A stretch of 27,931 bases of DNA, taken from contig JAHZIG010000030.1 of NCBI GenBank assembly GCA_019419865.1, positions 1-27,931 of the forward strand, given 5' to 3'. The translations under genes were made by a program, and so were the position numbers. The stretch comes from Clostridiales bacterium (lineage in GTDB: Bacteria; Bacillota; Clostridia; Monoglobales; Monoglobaceae). A model generated the notes under the pieces. That model did no database searches, was not told where the DNA came from, and saw nothing but the letters and a program-made list of their open reading frames with translations. Positions 7,617 to 16,420 of this stretch are shown in pieces. The first letter of the stretch is position 1, and each line of letters opens with the position of its first letter.

Positions 7617-8516
7617 TCAAATATAATATTTAAGTTCGAGCGTGTGGTCTTTTATCGCGTTCGTCGTGGATTTATAATCGCTCGGACTCTTTCCGGTTAT
7701 TTTTCTAAACGTCTTATAAAACGCTGTGTAGTCGCAGAAACCGCACAGTTCGGCCGTGACAGAGCCTGAAAAACCGCTGCTTAGCAACGAGATAGCGAAC
7801 CGGATCTTTTCCTTAGTTATATATTGGTAAACGGTCATGCCGGTCTCGGCTTTGAATAATTTGCTCAAATAGGAGCGGCTTATCCCAAACCTTGCGGTAA
7901 GATCGTCTATCGATTTCACGTGCGGAGTTTTTTCTTCGATATATTTGCATATTCTCTGCACGCGGTCGTCCATCTGAGTAGTCGCGTCGCCGTACGTTTT
8001 AATGTAGAGTTTGTTTATAAATATCAGAGCCTTTATCAGGACCGAGAGGCAGAGGTGATCCGCGCCGAACGGATTCGACGAGTTATACTCGGAGATCTCT
8101 TCCGACCACTCGGTGAATTGTTCCACTTGCTCCGGATTTAGATGGATAAGGTTGTTTTCGCCTATTCGATGCTCGAAAGCCGTCAGCAGATCGCACGTTT
8201 CCTGATTGATCGCTTGTATGATCGAAGGATCAAAGAACATGATTATGCGTCTGAAATTCATGTCCTTGGTGTTGGGCATCTTGTGAAGTTCCTTGGAATT
8301 TATCAGCAGCATGTCTCCGGGAACAAGAGTGTACATCTTGTCCTCGATATAATAGTTGATACTCTTTTCGAGCTGAAGATATATATCATATACTTTATGC
8401 TTGTGAAAATCGCTGTTCTCGGTGTTTAGACCCGATTCTATCGCGCTCCTGATCCTTATGGTAACGTTGTTCTCGCCCATGTTATTCATATTATAGCCGT
8501 TGTTATAAGCGCTCAT
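7617..8516 (-). CDS. AraC-family transcriptional regulator with N-terminal cupin-like sensor
   Basis: A 299-residue regulator. The N-terminal half has the pattern of an AraC effector-binding cupin: HKVYDIYLQLE, YTLVPGDMLLINSKELHKM and RRIIMFFDP. The C-terminal ~100 residues (about 185-283) carry the two AraC helix-turn-helix motifs, including DDLTARFGISRSYLSKLFK and the conserved FYKTFRKITGKSPSDYK. Such proteins typically sense sugars and activate carbohydrate-use genes. A longer frame to 8621 exists, but the ATG at 8516 has AAGGTGAT just upstream and an upstream promoter, and the extra 35 residues are promoter DNA translated. The gene diverges from the giant secreted esterase-like gene, its most likely target (inference from position). 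Confidence 0.92.
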   Translation of the reverse strand: MSAYNNGYNMNNMGENNVTIRIRSAIESGLNTENSDFHKHKVYDIYLQLEKSINYYIEDKMYTLVPGDMLLINSKELHKMPNTKDMNFRRIIMFFDPSIIQAINQETCDLLTAFEHRIGENNLIHLNPEQVEQFTEWSEEISEYNSSNPFGADHLCLSVLIKALIFINKLYIKTYGDATTQMDDRVQRICKYIEEKTPHVKSIDDLTARFGISRSYLSKLFKAETGMTVYQYITKEKIRFAISLLSSGFSGSVTAELCGFCDYTAFYKTFRKITGKSPSDYKSTTNAIKDHTLELKYYI

Positions 8517-8547
8517 ATTGATCACCTTAAAAATTGATATTTTTATA

Positions 8548-8576
8548 ATTATACACCATAAAAAAAGTAAATTCAA
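8548..8576 (-). promoter_or_regulatory. Sigma-A-type promoter of the AraC gene
   Basis: On the minus strand TTGAAT (8576-8571) and TATAAT (8553-8548) are separated by 17 bp, placing the transcript start between the promoter and the ATG at 8516. Confidence 0.75.
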
Positions 8577-8586
8577 CCTAAAAATG

Positions 8587-8676
8587 ATAGGAAAATACAA
8601 ACAAATCGACAGGATTAGCAATGTTACAGCGCCTCAGAAAGCGCTATTTTAATATTATAGAAAAATGCAAACACAC
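8587..8676. promoter_or_regulatory. Pair of similar 20-bp direct repeats, candidate AraC operators
   Basis: ATAGGAAAATACAAACAAAT (8587-8606) and ATAGAAAAATGCAAACACAC (8657-8676) match at 16 of 20 positions and are exactly 70 bp apart, close to seven helical turns, in the divergent region between the AraC gene and the giant gene. AraC proteins commonly bind spaced direct repeats. The assignment is inference. Confidence 0.35.
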
Positions 8677-8702
8677 ATATTGCAAAAGAAGGAGTGATTT
8701 TA

Positions 8703-11700
8703 ATGAAAAGGAAAGTTTGCGCGGCGTTTTTGACGCTGTTCATACTCGTTTCAACTATGTCCGGAGCCGGAATTTACGTATTTGCGGCGGAAGACGGCGA
8801 AAGCGCCGCGACGGATGCGGTAGAAACGACCGGAAACCAAGATCTGTACGGCGAGTCAGGAGAGGAACTGCAGGACGATACGTATCAGTATTTCGTGGAA
8901 AACGACGACTATGCCGCGTTCATGTGGGTCCCGGAGAGCGCGGAGCATCTCAACGGATTGATGGTGGCGAAGTCGAATCTGATAGAGGGCAGACTGTTCG
9001 AATCGGTCGCTGTAAGAGAAGTCCTCGCTAAGTATAATATAGGCGTCGTGTATCTCCACGCGCGTTCGACTACGGATAAGCCGTCTAACTCGAATATAAT
9101 CGGAGATTTTGTATACATAGGCGACGAGGCGCTTGAAAAATATAAATCGGCGAACAGCTATACGTATTCGGGACCGGCTAACGCGGGTTCTATTTTAGAC
9201 GAGGCGCTCGCTCGTCTTGCGGCGGTATCAGGGTTCGACGAGCTGACTTACGCGCCGCTTATCGGGGTCGGACACTCCGCGGGAATGGGGCTCGGCCGCG
9301 CGCTCGGATCGTGGGATCCTTCGAGAGCTATCGCCCAGATCTGTTTAAAGGGCGGAACGTCATTGATCATCCCCGGCGTTACGCGCGACGGCGTAGGCGA
9401 TAATTACGAGGTTCAGCCGGGCGTTCCTACATACCTCGCGGCCGGACAGTTCACCGAACACGCAAGTTATGATAATCCTGCGGGAAAGGATAACTATATC
9501 GACGGCGAGATCGGAAATCTAAAGAATATTCGCGCTAAAGGCGCGGACAGACTTGTTACAATGTCGGTCGATTGGGAGAGCGGACATTACGACTGGAGCG
9601 AAAACTCGAACGAAGCGGTCGCGAATTATTTAGACAGCGTGATACCACTGAGATTAGGCGCTCAGGCGGAGAGCCGGGAGCAGATACCCGAGGATTATCA
9701 GCTTGTAGATCTGACCGATCAAGGCTACGTTTCGGACGTTAAAGTTTTGGGAACGAGAACTACGAATTATACAGAAGCGTCGTATAAACACGGAGCCGTA
9801 GGAGACGGAAGTATCTCCGAGGAAGAGCAGAAGAGTATGATATGGTTCCCGAGCGAGGAGAACTATGAGTTTATCCGCGACTTTACGGCGGCGCGCAAGG
9901 ACGCGGAGGTTATAGGCGAGCCTATCGAGAGCGGAGAGGCAGGGGAAGAAGATAGCGAACCGAACGTATACGCGGAGAGCGATATGTGCTTTAACGCGAC
10001 GGGCGGAGAACAGCAGTGGCCGCCGGGAAATTATTCGCACTTTGTGGGAGACGGCGCGTACATAGCGTTGTCGTTCGACATGAGCGGCGTGATAGCGAGC
10101 GGGCGGGACGTATCGAGCATCAGTTTTGAAATGGTATCGTCGCCGGGCGGATCGCATAACGGTAACGCGACTTATACAGTCTATCAAACAGCAGAGAGTC
10201 CGTTTGAAGGGTTTAACGCGTCGAACCTGCCGGAGGAGCCTTTGGCGGTGTTGGAGAGCGCTACGGTGAACGCCGGCGGAACGCTGACGATAGACGTAAG
10301 CGAGCTCAGTTATTCGGCGGAGTCGCCCATAGTATATCTGGTAGCGACATGCACGTCGAGTAATGATTTTTATTCGGTAATAGGTTCCGGGAAAGGAACG
10401 GAAGCCGAGAACGCGGATCAGCAGCCTAAGCTGGTTGTGGAGTACGCGGACGATAGCGAAACAGATCCCGGTACCGGTCTGCCTCTGGTAAGTTACGCTT
10501 CATATGACAGAAGCTACAACACGACGAACGGCGATATATCAAGCTGGCAGGGAGCCGTAAGTTATTATGTAGCGAATAATCAGAGCATTATCGTTGAATA
10601 CGATCTGTCAGCTTTCAGCGCGGAGGACGCCGATAAGATAGTTTCGGTCGGTTTAACTATCCCCTGGAGAGCTAACAACGGAACCAGATCTTGTATTATT
10701 TCCGAAACGACCGCAAACCCGTGGTCGAACGGTTACGAGACCTTTACAGTTCCAACAGATTTGGAAACGATTGCAAGCGATATTCAGGCGCAGGCTATTA
10801 AAGATATAGACGTTACCTCGTATGTAAAATCTGCTATAGAGTCCGGCTCGTCGGCGATATGTTTTAACGTATCTTCTGCTGAAGACGGTTCCGGCGCGGA
10901 TTTCTACTGCGTTGTAAATTATGAAAATTGCCAGGGGTATACGACCGACAAAGCCAATATGCCAAAGCTAAGTTTTTCGTATTCGGAGTCGGATACGCCG
11001 GATGAGGATAAGACCAAACATCAGTATCTGAAGATGGAGGATCCGTCTAGCGGCGAGCCGAAAGATTTTACAAGGATAACCAGATACGACGCGGTAAATC
11101 CTAATAATAACAGCTATGCGGATAACTATAACGACGATCCAATGACTTTTTCAATGGTAGTCGATAAGATGGCGGTCGTTACAGAGGACCATATAAACGA
11201 AGGTCAAAACGTCGTTCCGTCGGATACGCCTGCGTATATAACTCCGGTCATGGCTCCAATCGAGTGGATCGGCGTCGAGGAAGTCGAGTTGACGCAGTCC
11301 GATATAGATAACGGCGTGGCGTCGAAGTGGAAAAACTATCTAAGACGGAAGAATAACAGGGTTTACTATCACATGGCGTCGCAGGATTCTTATCTTAATC
11401 TTAATACGTTCGACGTATACGATCAAAGCGGAGGGATGGAGTACGCGTACGCGACGAATACGTTCCAGATATATCCGTTGTCGGTAAGCGATACAGACGC
11501 GGCGGGTCAGGTCCTGACGGTTGGCGAGATCGGCGATATGAGCGCGTCCGATACTTCGGGGCAGACGTTCAGCGCGGCGTCGTCCGCGGGATTGCCGGTG
11601 GATATAATGGTGGACTACGGCCCCGTAAAAGTTACGGAGCTTGGAAACGGCGAGTATAATATTGAGCTCGATCAGGTTCCCGCCGGGGCGACATATCCGA

Positions 11701-14700
11701 TAGAGTGCAAGATCGTCGCGACCCAGTTCGGCGTTAATAATAACGGAACAAAGATACGTACCGCGACGCCCGTCGAGAAGGTGTTCTATATCTATGAGGA
11801 CGGCGCGGAGGCGGAGGCGATAGACTTAGATCAAGGGGTCGTAAACCAGACTCAGCTTAAATACAGCGGCGCTACGGGTTTATACGTAGAGGGCGCGGGG
11901 ACCGTTACGCTGAAGATGAATACGGATACCAAGTTCGACGCGGAGCGCGCGGCTGAGATCTCGTCGGAACGCGCAAATTCCGAGGACGAGAACTACCGGA
12001 AGCATTATCAGTATCCGGAAGGTTATAACCCGTACGACTACTGGGAGGATTATCCCGGCGAGTGGACGGCTACGGTTACCGAAAGCGGATTCGTGCCGTT
12101 CGCGGCCTTTACTAACGCGGACAGACCGGGCGAGGTATTGAATCTCGACTATATAGACAGGATCGTTGTAAGCGACGGCATAACGGCGGTAACAGCGTCG
12201 AATAACGCGCCGGCGCCGAATAAGCTCAAAGCCAACAACTGGGGCGCGGACGGAATTAACTTGGTATGGGAAGAACCTATAGGCGATAAAGGCGGCGTCG
12301 CGGTCTACGCTAAAGAAAACGACGGCGAATACACCGAGGTACAGCCTGCGGAACTGGGCGATACTTACGCCCTTATAACGGGACTTAATTCCGGATCGAG
12401 CTACAGCTTCAGAGTCCAGTACGATGGCGGCGACGCGGCGGAGGTCGCGGACGTCGAGGTAGGCGGCAGAACGTATCTGATCGACGACTTTGAGTGCGGA
12501 AGCCTAAGTTCGGGTATGGATTGGATGTCGTACGCAGAGATGGGCAGTAAATACGCGTTCGGCAGTTATATGGGCGAGGCGTTGCTGTTGTCGGGCGACG
12601 AAGAGAATCATTATCTGGGTATACAAAACACATACAATCAGTATGTGCAGACAGCTAATATAAATATCCCAGGCGGGTTGACTAAGGATATGTTAAATCT
12701 TGTTCTGGATATTAAAGTCGATAAGTCGGAGGACAGGGATTCTAACAAGCAGCTCTACTTTGAATTTATTAATCCTGAAACAGGCGCCGCGTACGGTATA
12801 GAAAAGGGATCCGACTTTTCGCTTGAGGATAAGTCGTGGCACGAAGATTACACGATAGTATTGAGCGACATAAGCGGAATGGCGGAGCTGAGCGAGGACG
12901 AGCTCAGAGGTATAACCGTTTTGAAGATAGGTCGCAGGCTGGCGGGAAGCGGCAATAACAACCGCCGCGCTAAGATATACGTCGATAATATTGAGCTGTC
13001 GTCGCAGTCGGCTTATACTATAAGTAATTTAGATGCGGTATCCGGAAATGGGAAGTTATCCCTTTACTGGGATGAGCCTAACGTGTCCTACAGCGGCGCG
13101 CGGGTTTACGTGAACGGCGAACTAAAGGCGGATCTGCTGAGCGGCGTAAGAGGATATACCGTCGAGGACTTGACCGAAGGAGAGACGTATGACGTCAGAG
13201 TGGACATAGTTAATTCGGGCGAGGTTACCGAGGGCGAGACGTACAAACTCTCAGTCGGCGCTCTGGATACGTCCGCCGCGACCGCAAATACCGAGTTCGG
13301 AGACTTTGCGCTAAACGCTTCAAACAGTTCGGCGGCTAAAGCGATCGACGGCAGATATATTGCGCTGACCGGCGCGGACGTAATAACCTTAAACGTCGGC
13401 GGAGCGGATACGACCGACGCCGGAGACGTCTATATAGACCTTATCGAAAACGACGAAAGCGGCGAGAGATTCAGAGCGCCTATAGGCATGTATGCGGGCG
13501 GCGAAAGCAAGGAGCTTACTATCCCGATCGAAGCGTTCGAGTGCGTAAGCCTAAGAAACAACGGGAGTCTCGATTTGGCGGCGGTCAGATATATTTCAGC
13601 CGGAGCCGTTTTTGATGAAGGCTCTGCGGATCAGATAAGTATCACCGATATGAGAGCGGAAGTATATACGGTAGCGCGGGATTCGGACATAACGATAGTA
13701 TCGGCGGTCGATTCGGCCGAAACGGGAAAGAGCGACGTTACTATTGAAGTCGCGGCGGAGCTGGATACGGCTGACGCGGGACTGTACGTAGCGGCTTACG
13801 ACGCTGCGGGAACTCTTGTGGACGCGGCTGTTTTGGATACGGCTCGGAGCGCTGCGGTCACGCTTGCGAGCGCGGACAGCTACAGGGCGTTTGTCTGGGA
13901 TAAGACGACGCAGGCGCCGCTGACGAACGAGATAGGCGAATATCCAAGCGCCGAGCCGGAGCCTGAGGATTATATTATTACGGTCGTCAATCCCGGTAAT
14001 GGGACCGTGACGGCACCGGCTTCGGCTAAAGCGGGAGAGGTCGTAACGGTTACGGTAGAAGGGATAACCGAAGACAACGTACAGTATAATGTGGAGAGTT
14101 TCAATCTAAAGGACGATATGGGCAACGAGATACCCGTTATCAACAACAAGTTTATAATGCCCGCGTCGAACGTTACTATGGAGCCGGTATTCGCGGGTTA
14201 CGACGTCAGAGAGACGGTTCTTGAGATGCAGGATACGATAAGCATCCAGTCCGGCGGATATCAGAACAGTCCTAACTTGGTAATGATCGGACGCGACAGG
14301 ATCGGATTTATCAAGTACGACATCAGCAAACTGAGCGGAACGGTAAGCTCTGCGGTAATAAACGCGTATATGTGGCGCGGAAGCGGTTCGGCCGTAGCGG
14401 TATTCGCGATACCGAACAACGATTGGACCGGCTGGCTGACATACGGCGGAGATACCGGCGCGCTCGCTAACCAGAACACGATGACGCTTGACGGCTCTAC
14501 GGTACTGAGTTCGGTTGGAGATAACAAAGTAAACCTGCTTAATGCCGGAGGAAGGAGCGCGGTATTTACCGACTATATTCCGGCGTCGGATAACGATCCG
14601 GATCCTGGTCAGGAAACGCAGATAAGCGTCGCTCAGTCCGCAAGCAGAGGAATACTTAATCAGTATTTCTTTGGCAATACGTTTTATGCTAAAAGCGGAG

Positions 14701-14879
14701 ATTTGTCTATAGACGTTACGGATACCGTTAATCAAGCGGTTGCAAACGGCGAACAGGAGATAACGCTTATGCTGTATACGCCGTACAAGTTTTCCGGAAC
14801 AGTAGATATATACACGCCGCTACAGGCTGAGGAGTATGCGCTCGATATGGACGTTACGACGGTTGAGAAAAGATCGTGA
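8703..14879 (+). CDS. Giant secreted modular protein: serine-hydrolase domain plus CBM/Fn3-like modules
   Basis: A 2058-residue exported protein. The N-terminus is a classical signal peptide ending near YVFAAEDG. Residues ~60-320 form an alpha/beta-hydrolase-like domain: nucleophile elbow GHSAG with S192, a plausible acid E252 (GQFTEH), and H295 in SGHYDW. This suggests an esterase acting on a polysaccharide or its substituents. Behind it come two related beta domains resembling DNRLRE/CBM96 modules (426-587, 597-761), an unrecognised beta-rich region (767-1037), a CBM-like segment (1040-1163), an Fn3 domain (1165-1255), a jelly-roll-like module (1257-1433), a second Fn3 (1435-1519), two further beta modules (1520-1753), an InlB/bacterial-repeat-like domain (1756-1831) and a final DNRLRE-like domain (1836-2058). 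There is no LPXTG, SLH or dockerin anchor. The ATG at 8703 is used because AAGGAG precedes it; a GTG at 8694 overlaps that site. Module boundaries are by eye and approximate. Confidence 0.8.
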   Translation: MKRKVCAAFLTLFILVSTMSGAGIYVFAAEDGESAATDAVETTGNQDLYGESGEELQDDTYQYFVENDDYAAFMWVPESAEHLNGLMVAKSNLIEGRLFESVAVREVLAKYNIGVVYLHARSTTDKPSNSNIIGDFVYIGDEALEKYKSANSYTYSGPANAGSILDEALARLAAVSGFDELTYAPLIGVGHSAGMGLGRALGSWDPSRAIAQICLKGGTSLIIPGVTRDGVGDNYEVQPGVPTYLAAGQFTEHASYDNPAGKDNYIDGEIGNLKNIRAKGADRLVTMSVDWESGHYDWSENSNEAVANYLDSVIPLRLGAQAESREQIPEDYQLVDLTDQGYVSDVKVLGTRTTNYTEASYKHGAVGDGSISEEEQKSMIWFPSEENYEFIRDFTAARKDAEVIGEPIESGEAGEEDSEPNVYAESDMCFNATGGEQQWPPGNYSHFVGDGAYIALSFDMSGVIASGRDVSSISFEMVSSPGGSHNGNATYTVYQTAESPFEGFNASNLPEEPLAVLESATVNAGGTLTIDVSELSYSAESPIVYLVATCTSSNDFYSVIGSGKGTEAENADQQPKLVVEYADDSETDPGTGLPLVSYASYDRSYNTTNGDISSWQGAVSYYVANNQSIIVEYDLSAFSAEDADKIVSVGLTIPWRANNGTRSCIISETTANPWSNGYETFTVPTDLETIASDIQAQAIKDIDVTSYVKSAIESGSSAICFNVSSAEDGSGADFYCVVNYENCQGYTTDKANMPKLSFSYSESDTPDEDKTKHQYLKMEDPSSGEPKDFTRITRYDAVNPNNNSYADNYNDDPMTFSMVVDKMAVVTEDHINEGQNVVPSDTPAYITPVMAPIEWIGVEEVELTQSDIDNGVASKWKNYLRRKNNRVYYHMASQDSYLNLNTFDVYDQSGGMEYAYATNTFQIYPLSVSDTDAAGQVLTVGEIGDMSASDTSGQTFSAASSAGLPVDIMVDYGPVKVTELGNGEYNIELDQVPAGATYPIECKIVATQFGVNNNGTKIRTATPVEKVFYIYEDGAEAEAIDLDQGVVNQTQLKYSGATGLYVEGAGTVTLKMNTDTKFDAERAAEISSERANSEDENYRKHYQYPEGYNPYDYWEDYPGEWTATVTESGFVPFAAFTNADRPGEVLNLDYIDRIVVSDGITAVTASNNAPAPNKLKANNWGADGINLVWEEPIGDKGGVAVYAKENDGEYTEVQPAELGDTYALITGLNSGSSYSFRVQYDGGDAAEVADVEVGGRTYLIDDFECGSLSSGMDWMSYAEMGSKYAFGSYMGEALLLSGDEENHYLGIQNTYNQYVQTANINIPGGLTKDMLNLVLDIKVDKSEDRDSNKQLYFEFINPETGAAYGIEKGSDFSLEDKSWHEDYTIVLSDISGMAELSEDELRGITVLKIGRRLAGSGNNNRRAKIYVDNIELSSQSAYTISNLDAVSGNGKLSLYWDEPNVSYSGARVYVNGELKADLLSGVRGYTVEDLTEGETYDVRVDIVNSGEVTEGETYKLSVGALDTSAATANTEFGDFALNASNSSAAKAIDGRYIALTGADVITLNVGGADTTDAGDVYIDLIENDESGERFRAPIGMYAGGESKELTIPIEAFECVSLRNNGSLDLAAVRYISAGAVFDEGSADQISITDMRAEVYTVARDSDITIVSAVDSAETGKSDVTIEVAAELDTADAGLYVAAYDAAGTLVDAAVLDTARSAAVTLASADSYRAFVWDKTTQAPLTNEIGEYPSAEPEPEDYIITVVNPGNGTVTAPASAKAGEVVTVTVEGITEDNVQYNVESFNLKDDMGNEIPVINNKFIMPASNVTMEPVFAGYDVRETVLEMQDTISIQSGGYQNSPNLVMIGRDRIGFIKYDISKLSGTVSSAVINAYMWRGSGSAVAVFAIPNNDWTGWLTYGGDTGALANQNTMTLDGSTVLSSVGDNKVNLLNAGGRSAVFTDYIPASDNDPDPGQETQISVAQSASRGILNQYFFGNTFYAKSGDLSIDVTDTVNQAVANGEQEITLMLYTPYKFSGTVDIYTPLQAEEYALDMDVTTVEKRS

Positions 14880-14912
14880 TATTAGTTAGACTTAATTCAA
14901 AAGGATAATATG

Positions 14913-14941
14913 AAAGCCCTCGCTTTTTCGGCGGGGGCTTT
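14913..14941. terminator. Bidirectional terminator between the giant gene and mscL
   Basis: AAAGCCCTCGC (14913-14923) pairs with GCGGGGGCTTT (14931-14941), an 11-bp stem with one G-T pair. It sits between two converging genes and has T-rich flanks on both strands. Confidence 0.75.
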
Positions 14942-14962
14942 ATCGATATAAATTTCAATATT

Positions 14963-15409
14963 TTATTTATCCGAACCGGCGGTTTGAGTAATCTCCGCCT
15001 CCAAAAGCGAAGCGCAGTGCGGGCATTTCGTAGCTTTGATATTGATTTTTTCGAAGCAGTACGGACATTCTTTTTCCGTGGGTTCTTCGTCCTCTTTCTT
15101 CTCGAACCTCTTGCCGAGCGCCAAGACCGAGTTAACGGCTTTTACAAGGCAGAAGATGACAAGAGCCATTATCAGGAACGAGATGACGCTGGTTATAAAA
15201 GCGCCGTATCTTATCTCGACGTCCAAGATAGTAAAAGTCATCTGCGAAAAATCAAGGCCTCCGAAAAGTCCGAGCAGCGGCGAGATTATATCGTTTACAA
15301 GCGAGTTTACAATAGATTGGAAAGCTCCGCCTATGATAACGCCGACAGCCAGGTCGAGGACGTTGCCTCTGGTGATAAACGTTTTAAATTCCGACAAAAA
15401 TTTCTTCAT
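14963..15409 (-). CDS. mscL: Large-conductance mechanosensitive channel MscL with C-terminal zinc ribbon
   Basis: MscL opens a wide pore under membrane tension and protects cells from hypo-osmotic shock. The N-terminal helix and TM1 ([20 protein letters not shown], then [19 protein letters not shown]) and TM2 (about 68-95) are canonical. After a charged linker (100-113) comes a four-cysteine zinc ribbon, C115-C118 and C129-C132 ([19 protein letters not shown]), where classical MscL has a cytoplasmic helical bundle. I believe such tails occur in other clostridial MscL proteins, but I cannot check this here. Length is 148. GAGGAG lies seven bases before the ATG, and the promoter is nearly perfect. 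Monocistronic. Confidence 0.96.
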   Translation of the reverse strand: MKKFLSEFKTFITRGNVLDLAVGVIIGGAFQSIVNSLVNDIISPLLGLFGGLDFSQMTFTILDVEIRYGAFITSVISFLIMALVIFCLVKAVNSVLALGKRFEKKEDEEPTEKECPYCFEKINIKATKCPHCASLLEAEITQTAGSDK

Positions 15410-15437
15410 ATGTATACTCCTCTATAGTTTTCTATAA

Positions 15438-15466
15438 ATTATAATATATAACGACGCGTTTGTCAA
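15438..15466 (-). promoter_or_regulatory. Consensus sigma-A promoter of mscL
   Basis: On the minus strand TTGACA (15466-15461) and TATAAT (15443-15438) are both perfect hexamers with a 17-bp spacer. Confidence 0.9.
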
Positions 15467-15551
15467 ATGTTCGGCGTTGTTTTTAGTGCAAGAGATTTTA
15501 GATTGATCGCATATTTGAAGTATGTAAAACATATAGGATTTACAGATATAA

Positions 15552-15581
15552 CAAAAAAGACGCGCCGAACCGTGCGGCGCG
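15552..15581 (-). terminator. Intrinsic terminator of the aquaporin gene
   Basis: CGCGCCG (15561-15567) and CGGCGCG (15575-15581) form a 7-bp GC stem. On the minus strand it is followed by TCTTTTTT. Confidence 0.85.
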
Positions 15582-15628
15582 CCCGTTTAAACTAATTATG
15601 TATAAACGATAACTTTAAAATTATGCAA

Positions 15629-16321
15629 TTATTTTTTGTTACTCTTTTTCTCCGGGCTTAAATACATCCATATAAAAGCCGCGATCGCCGCGCCTACAAG
15701 CGGGCCGATAATAAATACCCATACCTGAGCCAAAGCTTCTCCGCCTTCCAAAAGAGCGGGGCCGAGGCTTCTCGCCGGGTTGACGCTCGTACCCGTGAGC
15801 GGGATACCTATGATATGAACAAAGGTCAGCGTAAGACCTATAACAAGACCCGAAACGCTTGAGAACGACGACTTGGAAGTCACGCCCAAGATAGCGATAA
15901 GGAAAATGCAGGTCAATACGATCTCAACGATAAGAGCTCCGCCCATATTAAGACCTACGTAAGATAAATCGCCGTAACCGTTCGTTCCAAGACCGGTTAT
16001 AACGGGGTCGCACATGTTTCCTATCAACTTTAAGAGACAGGCCGCTACGATACCGCCTAAAATTTGGGCTATAACATAGCCTACAAAGTCTTTTCCGCTC
16101 ATGCGTTTGCTGATAAGCATCGCGAGCGATACGGCCGGGTTGATGTGGCAGCCGGATATATTCCCGATGGAATACGCCATTGCCACGATCGACAGACCGA
16201 ACGCGGCGGCTATGCCGAGTATACCCAAAACTCCGTCGATTCCGCCCGATACTGCGGCCGCGCCGCAGCTTACAAACGTCAGTACAAACGTGCCGATAAA
16301 TTCTGCTACGTACTTTCTCAT
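15629..16321 (-). CDS. aqpZ: Aquaporin Z-like water channel (MIP family)
   Basis: A 230-residue six-helix channel for water across the cytoplasmic membrane. Both NPA motifs are present: GCHINPAVS at 58-65 (NPA 61-63) and TSVNPARS at 178-185 (NPA 181-183). The selectivity-filter residues expected for a water-specific AqpZ rather than a glycerol facilitator appear to be F41, H169, T178 and R184, with the same H-to-R and T-to-R spacing as in E. coli AqpZ. The ATG at 16321 is chosen because AGGAAG lies six bases upstream; an in-frame ATG eight codons earlier would place that site inside the gene. The gene has its own terminator. Together with mscL it makes a small osmotic-response neighbourhood, though the two are transcribed separately. 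Confidence 0.94.
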   Translation of the reverse strand: MRKYVAEFIGTFVLTFVSCGAAAVSGGIDGVLGILGIAAAFGLSIVAMAYSIGNISGCHINPAVSLAMLISKRMSGKDFVGYVIAQILGGIVAACLLKLIGNMCDPVITGLGTNGYGDLSYVGLNMGGALIVEIVLTCIFLIAILGVTSKSSFSSVSGLVIGLTLTFVHIIGIPLTGTSVNPARSLGPALLEGGEALAQVWVFIIGPLVGAAIAAFIWMYLSPEKKSNKK

Positions 16322-16420
16322 AACATACTTCCTAAAAAATATCATGATTAATATTATCGTTTACCCTACTATTATACTATAATTTTTTAAAAGGCAGGTT
16401 ATACGCGCGTTAAAACTATA

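Noticed and set aside
8517..8621. N-terminal extension of the AraC regulator
   Set aside because: The extra 35 codons translate the AT-rich promoter region; the ATG at 8516 has a proper AAGGTGAT and sits downstream of a good promoter.
14106..14735. 209-codon minus-strand frame inside the giant gene
   Set aside because: It is an antisense shadow of a well-supported coding region, with Arg-rich low-complexity translation and no motif.
8703..14879. Cell-wall anchor or cellulosome attachment on the giant protein
   Set aside because: No LPXTG, SLH repeat or dockerin motif is visible; the C-terminus ends within a DNRLRE-like domain.
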